A stretch of DNA of 64,000 nt from contig NZ_CP095078.1 in assembly GCF_022919075.1 (NCBI RefSeq), positions 2,294,001 through 2,358,000 on the forward strand. Reading direction: 5' to 3'. This document shows positions 51,179 through 59,020 of the stretch, piece after piece. Position 1 is the first letter of the stretch; every line of letters starts with the position of its first letter. This DNA is from Nocardioides sp. W7. GTDB lineage: Bacteria > Actinomycetota > Actinomycetes > Propionibacteriales > Nocardioidaceae. The position numbers were made by a program, and so were the translations under genes. Under the pieces are notes generated by a model. It was not told where the DNA came from. It did no database searches and saw nothing but the letters and a program-made list of their open reading frames with translations.

Positions 51179-52548
51179 TGGCCCCCACCGCGACCGAGCG
51201 GGCGGTCGCCGAGCTCCTCGACCAGGTGCCCGGCGCGACGGTCGAGCCCGACGCACTGGCCGCCGCGGCGCTGGACCGCTCGGGCGCCCGGCCCGACGGG
51301 CTGCCCGCGGTCCTGGTCCTGATCCGGGACGTCGTCGGCGTGCAGCGGACCCTGGAGGTGGCGCACCGGCACCGGGTGCCGGTGGTGCCGCGCGGCGCCG
51401 GGTCGGGCGTCGCGGGCGGCGCGCTCGCCGGCACCGGGTCGGTCGTGCTCGACCTGAGCGGGCTGGACCGGATCCTCGAGATCGACCCCGTGGACGAGCT
51501 CGCCGTCGTCGAGGCGGGCGTGATCACGGCTGAGCTCGACCGGGCCGCGGGGGAGCACGGGCTGCGCTACGCGCCCGACCCCGCCAGCGCTGCGATCTCG
51601 ACCATCGGCGGCAACGTCGCGACCAACGCCGGCGGCATGCGCTGCGTGAAGTACGGCGTCACCCGCGACGCCGTGCTGGGCCTCGACGTGGTGCTCGCCG
51701 ACGGCCGGCTGATCAGCACGGGCCGTCGTACCGTCAAGGGCGTCGCGGGGCTCGACCTCACCTCGCTCTTCGTCGGGTCGGAGGGTGCGCTCGGCGTCGT
51801 GGTGCGCGCGACCGTGCGGCTCCGGGCGCTGCCCGAGACCACGCTCACCGCGGCGGCGGCGTACGACGATGTCGCGGCCGCCGCTCGTGCCTGCGTCTCG
51901 GTCGCCCGCGCCCGCCGGGAGCCCAGCCTGCTCGAGCTGCTCGACCACGCCACCCTGTCCGTGGTGGACCGGGCGCAGGGCACCGACTTCGCCACCCGGG
52001 GTCGGGCGTTGGTCGTGGCGCAGGCCGAGGGGCCGGCGGCGGCCGACGAGATCGCGGCGATCGCCGAGCTGCTCGCGAAGGAGTCCACCTGGTCCGAGCG
52101 CGGCCTCGACGAGGAGTCCTCGGAGCGCCTGGTGCTGGCCCGGCGGCTGGCGCTGCCGTCGATCGAGCGGTTCGGACGGGCCCTGATCGAGGACATCTGC
52201 GTCCCGCGGTCGCGGCTCGTGGACGCCTTCCGGGGAGTCGAGGAGATCGCGCGCCGGACCGGCGTCGACGTCTTCACTTTCGCCCACGCCGGGGACGGCA
52301 ACCTGCACCCGATCATCTCGTTCGACCCCGCCCTGGCCGAGCCGCCGCCGGCGGTGCAGCAGGCCGCCGACGCGATCTTCGCCCTCGCGATCGAGCTCGG
52401 GGGGACGGTGACCGGGGAGCACGGGATCGGCTCGCTCAAGCGCGCCTGGCTGGCGCGCGAGGTGGGGGAGGACTCGATCGAGGTCCAGCGCTCGATCAAG
52501 GCGGCGCTGGACCCGCACGGGCTGCTCAACCCGGGGAAGGCGCTGTGA
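51178..52548 (+). CDS. FAD-binding oxidase, GlcD/lactate dehydrogenase type
   Basis: Flavoenzyme of 456 residues. The PCMH-type FAD domain includes VPVVPRGAGSGVAGGA, SAAISTIGGNVATNAGGMRCVKYG and GSEGALGVV; the C-terminal domain shows HAGDGNLHPII and GGTVTGEHGIGSLK, both typical of GlcD and D-2-hydroxyacid dehydrogenases. It oxidises a 2-hydroxyacid; the acid is unknown. The ATG shares its A with the preceding TGA, and the next gene begins inside its stop (GTGA). Confidence 0.9.
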   Translation: MAPTATERAVAELLDQVPGATVEPDALAAAALDRSGARPDGLPAVLVLIRDVVGVQRTLEVAHRHRVPVVPRGAGSGVAGGALAGTGSVVLDLSGLDRILEIDPVDELAVVEAGVITAELDRAAGEHGLRYAPDPASAAISTIGGNVATNAGGMRCVKYGVTRDAVLGLDVVLADGRLISTGRRTVKGVAGLDLTSLFVGSEGALGVVVRATVRLRALPETTLTAAAAYDDVAAAARACVSVARARREPSLLELLDHATLSVVDRAQGTDFATRGRALVVAQAEGPAAADEIAAIAELLAKESTWSERGLDEESSERLVLARRLALPSIERFGRALIEDICVPRSRLVDAFRGVEEIARRTGVDVFTFAHAGDGNLHPIISFDPALAEPPPAVQQAADAIFALAIELGGTVTGEHGIGSLKRAWLAREVGEDSIEVQRSIKAALDPHGLLNPGKAL

Positions 52549-53056
52549 GCGCGGCGCGGGTGGAGGGTCCGGTGCTGAGCGACCTGCAGGAGGGCTTCCG
52601 CGACGCGATGGGCAGCGTCGCCGCCGCCGTCTCGGTCGTCACCACGCTCTCCGGGCCGTCCGGCGACCGACCGCACGGGGCCACCGTGAGCGCCTTCACC
52701 TCGCTGTCGATGGACCCGCCGATGCTGCTGGTCTCGCTGCAGGAGACCTCCCGGCTGCTCGCGCTCCTGACGCCGGGCAGCCACCTGGGCGTCAACGTGC
52801 TGGCCGCGCACCAGCGCGACCTCGCGCTGCGCTTCGCCTCCCGCCGCGAGGACCGGTTCGGCGACCTCGACTGGGTGCCGCGGGACGGATCACCCGCGCT
52901 CGCCGGCGCCCACGCTGGGTCGGCACCCGGGTCGCCCGGCTGGTGCCCGCCGGCGACCACACCCTCGTGCTGGCCGACGTGCTCGCGGCGTCCTGCGGCG
53001 AGCCGACTCCGTTGACGTACTGGCGGCGTACCTTCGGCACGCACCGGGCGCACTGA
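52545..53056 (+). pseudogene. Flavin reductase-like gene with a -1 frameshift
   Basis: FMN-binding flavin reductase family. Codons from GTG 52545 give GFRDAMGSVAAAVSVVTTLSGP, PHGATVSAFTSLSMDPPMLL and QRDLALRFASRREDRFGDLDW up to His123. Then the expected WVGTRVARLVPAGDHTLVLA and the rest, through RRTFGTHRAH and a TGA at 53054-53056, are encoded in another frame. One base is missing near 52914-52916. Read uncorrected, the frame ends at 53015 with an unrelated tail. This may be a real mutation or an assembly error. The intact enzyme would supply reduced flavin to the LLM and SfnB-like enzymes across the strand. Confidence 0.85.
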
Positions 53057-53084
53057 GAAGGTCGTGCGCCTACCGGTCGTGCCT

Positions 53085-53116
53085 GTCGGGCGGGCGGCGG
53101 GTGCCGCCCGCCCGAC
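53085..53116. terminator. Strong hairpin between flavin reductase and lipase genes
   Basis: Positions 53085-53098 pair perfectly with 53103-53116 (14 bp, very GC-rich) around the loop GGGT. It is 29 nt past the corrected flavin reductase stop and 25 nt from the lipase stop, so it fits a bidirectional terminator. Confidence 0.8.
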
Positions 53117-53140
53117 TCCGTCAGCAGGGCTCAGCGCGGG

Positions 53141-54391
53141 TCAGCAGGCGCTCCCGGCCGGCGTGCGCCCGCGGAAGAGCGCGTCGGCGTACGCCCGAGT
53201 CTCGGCGTAGGACTCGTCGATCACCGCGCGGTGGTCGGCGCCCTGGTAGACCGAGTAGTCGATCGGCGGCGCGGAGCCGCACAGCACGGAGACCAGGTAG
53301 TCGACCCCCGGCTTCGCCACGAGGACGTCGGCGGTGCCGGCGGCGACGAAGGTCGGCACGCGTGGGATGAGCCGGACGGCGTCCTGGGAGTCGAGGTAGG
53401 CCGTCAGCGGGCCGAAGTCGGCGTCGGGCTCGAAGACCTGTGCCGGGGTCAGCGTGTCGGCGACCTCCCGGATGGCGTCCATGCAGCCGGTGCGCCCGGC
53501 GTCGAGCAGCGGCTGGGCGGCATCGGTGACCAGCGCGTCCGCGTCGACGGTGTCGGTCGCGGCCGCGGCCCCGAGCAGCAGCGGCGGGAGGAACGAGATC
53601 GCCGCCTGGGCGCCGGGCAGGTTGTTCTTGATGTAGGGCGCGGTCTGGCTCAGTCCGACACCTCCGGGTGCCAGGGACACCGCGCCGAGGAGCTCGGTGC
53701 CACGGTGCCTGCGCGGACCGGCCGCGGCGGCGAGAGCGGCGTGGCCACCCTGGCTGTGGCCCGAGACCACCCACTGTCGTCCCACCTGGCTGCTCAGCTG
53801 ACGAGCGGCGACGACGATGTCGGCAAGGGTGCGGGCGGCGCTGGGACCGTTGATGTAGGGGTGGTCGCCCGGGGTGCCCAAGCCCTCGTAGTCGGTCTTC
53901 GCCACGACGTAGCCGGCGCGGCTCCACCGGTCGAGGGTCTGGTCGACACGACCGAGGTAGTCGTGGGCGGGACCGTCCACGGTGTCGCGCGACGGTGCGC
54001 ACGGGTCGGCGGTGCCGGTCGTGCCGTGTGCCCAGCTGAGCACGCGCCAGCCGCCGCGCGGGGCCTTGCCCTCGGGCAGGGAGACGGTGCCGGTGACGCG
54101 GATCTTCTGGTCACGGGCGCCGACCGAGACGTACTCCACCAGGTAGGTGGCCCGGGCGCTCGGCAGCGCCGCGGCGGTGCGGAGGGGGCGCGCGCGCAGC
54201 AGCGTGCCGCGGGGCTTCCTCAGCTCGCCGTGCCGGGCGGACCGGCTCGCGTGCGGCGTCGAGACGGTCGCCGGCGTGGAGGCGGTACGACTCGCCGCGG
54301 TCGCCGGAGCGGCGGTCGCCGACGGGGCGCTGGCCAGTCCCGTGGTCAGGAGTGCGGCCGCCGCGACGGCGGCCCAGGATCGTGTGCTCAA
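53141..54391 (-). CDS. Secreted lipase (LIP family)
   Basis: Exported alpha/beta hydrolase of 416 residues. I start at a TTG (54391) because GGAGGAACG lies directly upstream and a Sec signal peptide follows (AAVAAAALLTTGLASAPSATA). Catalytic features: SWAHGTTG early, the nucleophile elbow GHSQGGH (Ser near 213), AGTADVLV with the acid and GADHRAV with His near the end. The layout suits secreted triacylglycerol lipases of the LIP family. It is monocistronic. Confidence 0.87.
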   Translation of the reverse strand: MSTRSWAAVAAAALLTTGLASAPSATAAPATAASRTASTPATVSTPHASRSARHGELRKPRGTLLRARPLRTAAALPSARATYLVEYVSVGARDQKIRVTGTVSLPEGKAPRGGWRVLSWAHGTTGTADPCAPSRDTVDGPAHDYLGRVDQTLDRWSRAGYVVAKTDYEGLGTPGDHPYINGPSAARTLADIVVAARQLSSQVGRQWVVSGHSQGGHAALAAAAGPRRHRGTELLGAVSLAPGGVGLSQTAPYIKNNLPGAQAAISFLPPLLLGAAAATDTVDADALVTDAAQPLLDAGRTGCMDAIREVADTLTPAQVFEPDADFGPLTAYLDSQDAVRLIPRVPTFVAAGTADVLVAKPGVDYLVSVLCGSAPPIDYSVYQGADHRAVIDESYAETRAYADALFRGRTPAGSAC

Positions 54392-54610
54392 CGTTCCTCC
54401 TCTGCGGGCACCCGAGCGGTGCCCTGTGGTGCGGATCACTGCCACCATCCAGGCCTCGTCGTGCGGCGGGCCGCGCTGGTCCCGGTCAGCGGGTGGCGGC
54501 GTCGCGCCGGGCTCGGTCGTGGCCGCAGCACGCGTGACCCGTGCACCGGCACGGCCGCAGTCCCCGGCATCGACGCCCGAGGTTGACAGCCGCAAGACGC
54601 ATCCGGCGAG

Positions 54611-54928
54611 GTGCCTCGCAAGGTCGTGATCTCGGCTTGGGCCGTTCCCGTCATGGTCCTCGGCCAGTTCAGCTTCTTCGCCGCCATCCCGGTCGCGATC
54701 ATCGTCGTCGCCGTGATGCGTCGGTTCCGCAGCGGCGCCCTGCGCTGGTGGGCCCTCGCGCTGGGCGCCGTCTACGCCGCCCCCATGGCCATCTGGGCAC
54801 TTCGCCCCGAGCGGGCGGAGAGCCTGTCCAAGGACATGAGTCCCGTTTTCGCGGTCCTGATCGTGGTCGCTGCGTGCGGCGTCATCATCGCCGCGCACCG
54901 CAGTCGACGTGGGCTCAGTGGATCCTGA
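54611..54928 (+). CDS. Hypothetical three-helix membrane protein
   Basis: Protein of 105 residues from GTG 54611 (an ATG at 54653 is possible). Three hydrophobic segments are visible (about 8-36, 44-62 and 77-95), with RRFRSGALRWW and the C-terminal HRSRRGLSGS as positive loops. No family recognised. It diverges from the lipase and converges on the lectin-like gene. Confidence 0.6.
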   Translation: MPRKVVISAWAVPVMVLGQFSFFAAIPVAIIVVAVMRRFRSGALRWWALALGAVYAAPMAIWALRPERAESLSKDMSPVFAVLIVVAACGVIIAAHRSRRGLSGS

Positions 54929-54976
54929 TCACCGCCTGGGCCCCGTTGACGCTGCCCGCCGCGTCGACGAGGACGG

Positions 54977-56710
54977 TCATCGACCCGGCCGGCGCCGTCG
55001 CCCGATCAGCAGCAGAACCCCGCCGGCCGCGACGAGGACCACCCCGCCGACGCCGGCCGCCGGCACCCAGGACGACAGGCCCGTGTCGGCAAGGCTCTCG
55101 GGCGCTCTGCCGTCCGGGCCGGTGGTCGGCGGTGCGGGAGTGCCTGACGGTCCCGAGGTCGCCGTGGGCTCACCGGTCGGGCCCGTCGGGCCCGTCGGGT
55201 CGGTGGGGTCGGTGGGATCGGGGGAGGGGTCGTCGACGACCCGGATGGTCGCGTCGACCGGCGGTGCGGTGACACCGCCGCCTTCACCGGTCGCGGTCGC
55301 CACGTTCACCACCCGACCGTAGTCGACGTCCTCGGCGCGGACCCGGTACCGGCCGCGGCACTCGGTCGTGTTCGCCGGAGCATCCGTTCGTGCCGCGAGC
55401 CTCGACCGCTCACACGTCACCTCGTCGATCTTGTCGTCGACGACCCTCAGGTCGTCGACTGCGGCGAGGCCGGTGTTGGTAGCCGTATAGCCGAAGTCGA
55501 CCACGTCACCGACCCGGAACGGGCCGTCGTCGAGCACCCGCTTCTGCAGCTCCAGGAGCGGTGTGGGGACGACCGACTCGATGACGACGTTGCGGACGAG
55601 GTGGATGTCGGTGAAGAGGCCGGTCGAGGCCGAGAACCCGAACTTGTACGACTCCGGGACCGGGTCCGGTGCCGGGAACGACAGGACCTGCTGCGCAGTG
55701 CCGTCGCCGCGGGAGATGGCCACCCCGACCTGCGGGTTCGGCGCGGGGGTGACTGTCACCGTGACCGTTCGGCGCACCGCGTGCAGCTCCGCCTCGGCCG
55801 CCGCCGGTCCGGGCGGCAGCACCGTCAGATCGTTGCGCAGCGAGAACGGCAGGGTCGAGCTCCACGGTCCGGTCGTCCGGTCGAGGTTGGTCGAGGTCGA
55901 GGTGATGAAGCAGTACCCGACGATGTCGTTGCCCGGTCCACGGACCGTGATCTTGTCCGGTTCGGGCCTCCGCAATCCCGAACCGGCCGGGGATCGACCG
56001 GCTGATGGGCAGCCGTTGCTGCGACGTTCCCAGTCACCGAAGTAGTTACCGAGCGCATCGAGTCCGATGCCGAGGTAGCCACCGTCGACGCCGGGGATGA
56101 AGGCGCGAGTCGGATCGTCGTCCGGGAGCTTCTGCGCGTACCCGAGGCTCCCGCCGAACGCCCCCGGTGCGTCCAGGGTCGTGGTCCCGTCGGTGAGGAA
56201 GAACGCGATGCCGTCGGCCGGAGCCTGACTCGGGCTCGTCGGTGTCGTGGTGCCGTACTGCCACTGCTCGAACGTGACCGTCAGGCCCTGGGTGGCGGGG
56301 ATGGGAACGTCGAAGAGGACGGCGCCGGCCTGGTCGTTCGAGGCGTCCGTCAGTTGCAGGTACCCGCGCGGTGCGGCGTTCTCCGGTGGCACCGGACCGA
56401 CCCGCACCAGCGGGCACCCGGCCAACGGGTGGTCACCCGGACCCGGAGCGCCCGCGGCCGCACCGGTCAGGCATGCGGACCCGTAGCCGAGGAACCCCGG
56501 CATCACGGTCGCCCCCGTGAACGACTCCTCCAGGTAGGTGCCGCCATCGGCGGCTGCCGGTCCCGACGACACCGTCAGCACCGACAGCCCGACCGCCACG
56601 GCACCGGCTGCTACCCACGTGCTCCTCGCCAGGCGGGTTCGCCGACGCGGCCACCAGCGCGGGTACGGCGGCAGGTGCCTTCCCTGGTCCTCTGGCTGCG
56701 TGGTGGCCAT
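54977..56710 (-). CDS. Lectin-like cell-wall protein with LADTG sorting signal
   Basis: Surface protein of 577 residues. After a signal region (TM near 30-53) comes an L-type-lectin-like domain of about 300 residues (SFTGATVMPGFLGYGSACLT, GYLQLTDASNDQAGAVLFD, GGYLGIGLDALGNYFGD), then a DUF11-like repeat (FRVGDVVDFGYTATNTGLAA and a VNVATATG strand), a Pro/Thr-rich stalk and LADTG at 540-544, a hydrophobic helix and an RRRR tail. LAxTG is the motif preferred by class E sortases; one is encoded divergently next to it. Confidence 0.88.
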   Translation of the reverse strand: MATTQPEDQGRHLPPYPRWWPRRRTRLARSTWVAAGAVAVGLSVLTVSSGPAAADGGTYLEESFTGATVMPGFLGYGSACLTGAAAGAPGPGDHPLAGCPLVRVGPVPPENAAPRGYLQLTDASNDQAGAVLFDVPIPATQGLTVTFEQWQYGTTTPTSPSQAPADGIAFFLTDGTTTLDAPGAFGGSLGYAQKLPDDDPTRAFIPGVDGGYLGIGLDALGNYFGDWERRSNGCPSAGRSPAGSGLRRPEPDKITVRGPGNDIVGYCFITSTSTNLDRTTGPWSSTLPFSLRNDLTVLPPGPAAAEAELHAVRRTVTVTVTPAPNPQVGVAISRGDGTAQQVLSFPAPDPVPESYKFGFSASTGLFTDIHLVRNVVIESVVPTPLLELQKRVLDDGPFRVGDVVDFGYTATNTGLAAVDDLRVVDDKIDEVTCERSRLAARTDAPANTTECRGRYRVRAEDVDYGRVVNVATATGEGGGVTAPPVDATIRVVDDPSPDPTDPTDPTGPTGPTGEPTATSGPSGTPAPPTTGPDGRAPESLADTGLSSWVPAAGVGGVVLVAAGGVLLLIGRRRRPGR

Positions 56711-56920
56711 CCCGAGTCTCCCTCGCTCACCGGCCGCCGCGCCGGAACGTTGCTACGCGACGGTGCGCTTCGCCACGCGGACAGACTGATTCCGCGCGGC
56801 GGCGTGCCGGTTCGCCTGTTCCGGGTGATCCGCCACCCGGAGACCCAGCGGCACGGTGACCAGGCAAAGCGCGCTGTCGCGCACGGGACCACGCGGCTGC
56901 ACGGAAGGAGGTGGTGACGA

Positions 56921-57607
56921 ATGGCGCGACCTCGCCGACCCGGCCGCCACCGTGCCGCCCGGTACGCCGGCGCCGCCCTCCTCATCGCCGGCGCCATCCT
57001 CCTCGGCGCTGCAGGATGGCAGCTGTACGGGAGCAACTGGACCGCCCAACGCCATCACGCCGAGGTCCGCGACGAGCTCGAACACACCTGGAACCGGGGC
57101 GACCCGGAAGCGTCCACCCCCTACGGCGACGCCATCGCCGTCGTCCGGATCCCACGTTTCGGCGACGACTACGAAGTCCCCGTCCTCGAAGGCACCACCG
57201 ACGAGACCCTCGCTGCCGGCCTCGGCCACTACGAACAGACCGCAGCACCAGGGCAAGCGGGCAACTTCGCTGTCGCCGGCCACCGCATCACCCATGGTCA
57301 GCCCCTGCGCGACATGCCCGACCTGAGGGCTGGTGACGTCGTCGAGGTCGAGACCGCCGACGCCATCTACACCTACCGCCTCACCACTGACGGCGACGCA
57401 CTGGTCGTGGACGACGCCGACACCTCCGTCCTCGAGCCGGACCCGACGTCCGCCCGAGCCACCACGGGATCGTCGACCGACCTGGCCTCGCCAATCGCGG
57501 CCGGCGCGCGGACCCTCACCCTCACCGCGTGTGCTCGGCTCGTCCCGACCTCCGAACGGCTCGTCGCCTACGGCGTCCTGCAACGCACCGATCCCAAGCC
57601 GAGCTGA
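56921..57607 (+). CDS. Class E sortase
   Basis: Transpeptidase of 228 residues anchoring proteins to the wall. An N-terminal helix (about 15-35) tethers it outside the membrane. The catalytic residues are His121 (NFAVAGHRITHG), Cys204 (LTLTACARL) and Arg213 (SERLVAYG). GGAGGTGGTG precedes the ATG at 56921. It shares a 210-bp divergent region with the LADTG protein, so the two are likely enzyme and dedicated substrate. Confidence 0.9.
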   Translation: MARPRRPGRHRAARYAGAALLIAGAILLGAAGWQLYGSNWTAQRHHAEVRDELEHTWNRGDPEASTPYGDAIAVVRIPRFGDDYEVPVLEGTTDETLAAGLGHYEQTAAPGQAGNFAVAGHRITHGQPLRDMPDLRAGDVVEVETADAIYTYRLTTDGDALVVDDADTSVLEPDPTSARATTGSSTDLASPIAAGARTLTLTACARLVPTSERLVAYGVLQRTDPKPS

Positions 57608-57927
57608 CCGGCCAGAACGGGGCCACCCGGACACGCCGACGGGACACGATTCCACCCGTGCCGCACGACGACGACGGCGGCGGCAGCCGCCACGATCCTG
57701 GCCGGGCAGACGGTCCCGGCGTCGCAGCGCGCAGCACCCGACCGCCGTACGTTCCGGGCACCGCGCGCTATTCGCGGGTCGAGTTGGGTCGATCCGAGGA
57801 TCGACCGCCCAAACGTTGCCAGCTGTTCGCCCGGTGTTGCGCGAGGCCGGGCAGAACCACGCAGCACAGACGCTGAGATCAGAGGGTTGGTCGACGGTTT
57901 CTCGGGTTTCACCCAAGGAGTGGTCAC
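57608..57927. other. 320-bp gap without a supported gene
   Basis: Short frames here lack family patterns, ribosome sites and codon bias, and I saw no tRNA or strong hairpin. It may contain the promoter of the AraC-type gene. Nothing further can be supported. Confidence 0.6.
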
Positions 57928-58824
57928 GTGCGCGCAGTGGGCGTCACTGCCGCCGAGGCCTGTCCCCTTGAAGGGCAAGCGCCGATCCTGGGTGTCAGCG
58001 GAGAGTTGAGCGGGCCGGTGCGTGACACCCTCATCGATCGCGTCCAGATCGGGTTCGTACGACGCGGGAGCGTGGCGGTCGTCGGCCGGGTCAGCCGTCA
58101 GCAGGTCCGGCGCGGGGAGCTGGTCGCTTGGGCGCCGCAGACGACCGCGGAGGTCGTCCCCGGGGCCGAGGGCGTCGCCTACACCAGCATCTTCGTCGAC
58201 CGGTTGTTGCTGGAGCAGAGCGTGGCCTGGGCGGCTGGCGCCTCCGCGCCGACGAAGACACCAGACACAGAAGGCCAGGACGACAGCCCGGCTCCCGACG
58301 GGCTCCGCTGGGCGCGGATCGGGGAGCGGGTGCTGCGGGAGCTCGAGCCGTGCCTGGACGAGCTGGTCGAGCTCACGAGCCAGGGACAGCTGCGGGGCCG
58401 GTTCGGCCGCGCGGCCGCGATCCTCTTCACCGTCCTCGACGCGATCGCCCCCGCGCTGGAGCCGCCCGAGGCGGGGCTGCAGCGTCCGCTCCGCCCGACC
58501 CGTCCGGTGCGGTCCGAGGTGCGGCGGGCCGTCGCGCTCCTGGAGTCTGATCTCGCCCGCCCCTGGCGGGTCGACGAGCTCGCCGCCGCGTCAGGTCTCT
58601 CGGCCGGCCACCTGCGGCAGCTGTTCCTCGACGGGCTCGGCCGGACCCCCCTGGCCCACCACAACCTGCTCCGCGCCCGCCGCGCCCAGGAGCTGCTCGG
58701 CGACCGCAGTCGCAGCATCCCCGAGGTCATGGCCGAGGTCGGCTGGGCCTCGCCCAACCACTGGAGCACGATGTTTCGCCGGCACACCGGGATGACCCCG
58801 CGGGAGTATCGCGACCGGTCCTGA
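57928..58824 (+). CDS. AraC-family transcriptional regulator
   Basis: Regulator of 298 residues starting at GTG 57928 with AAGGAG upstream. The N-terminal sensing part (about 30-110) has a beta-rich layout (IGFVRRGSVAVVGRVSR, GELVAWAPQTTAEV), and the C-terminal 100 residues form the paired HTH: RPWRVDELAAASGLSAGHLR, then RSIPEVMAEVGWASPNHWSTMF and RRHTGMTPREYRDRS. It stands between the sortase gene and two internalin-like genes and could control them; that is inference. Confidence 0.88.
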   Translation: MRAVGVTAAEACPLEGQAPILGVSGELSGPVRDTLIDRVQIGFVRRGSVAVVGRVSRQQVRRGELVAWAPQTTAEVVPGAEGVAYTSIFVDRLLLEQSVAWAAGASAPTKTPDTEGQDDSPAPDGLRWARIGERVLRELEPCLDELVELTSQGQLRGRFGRAAAILFTVLDAIAPALEPPEAGLQRPLRPTRPVRSEVRRAVALLESDLARPWRVDELAAASGLSAGHLRQLFLDGLGRTPLAHHNLLRARRAQELLGDRSRSIPEVMAEVGWASPNHWSTMFRRHTGMTPREYRDRS

Positions 58825-58834
58825 CCGACGGATC

Positions 58835-58861
58835 TTGGTATGTGCGGCCCCGACATATAGC
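58835..58861 (+). promoter_or_regulatory. Candidate promoter of the first internalin-like gene
   Basis: TTGGTA at 58835-58840 and TATAGC at 58856-58861 are spaced 15 nt apart, slightly short but plausible. This gives a leader of about 150 nt before the ATG at 59021, with no recognised riboswitch in it. Confidence 0.35.
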
Positions 58862-59020
58862 GATCCACCGACCGGCTGCCTGGCGGCTGCTCGGCGTTCA
58901 TCTACCGGGCACGTGAGCGGTGGTTCTTGGTCGCGACTCGCCTGTGAGATCAGCGCGCGCCGGTCCTGGTCTCGAGGGCCAACGGCTGCCTCGTCCACCA
59001 CGATCAGAGGAAAATCGTTG

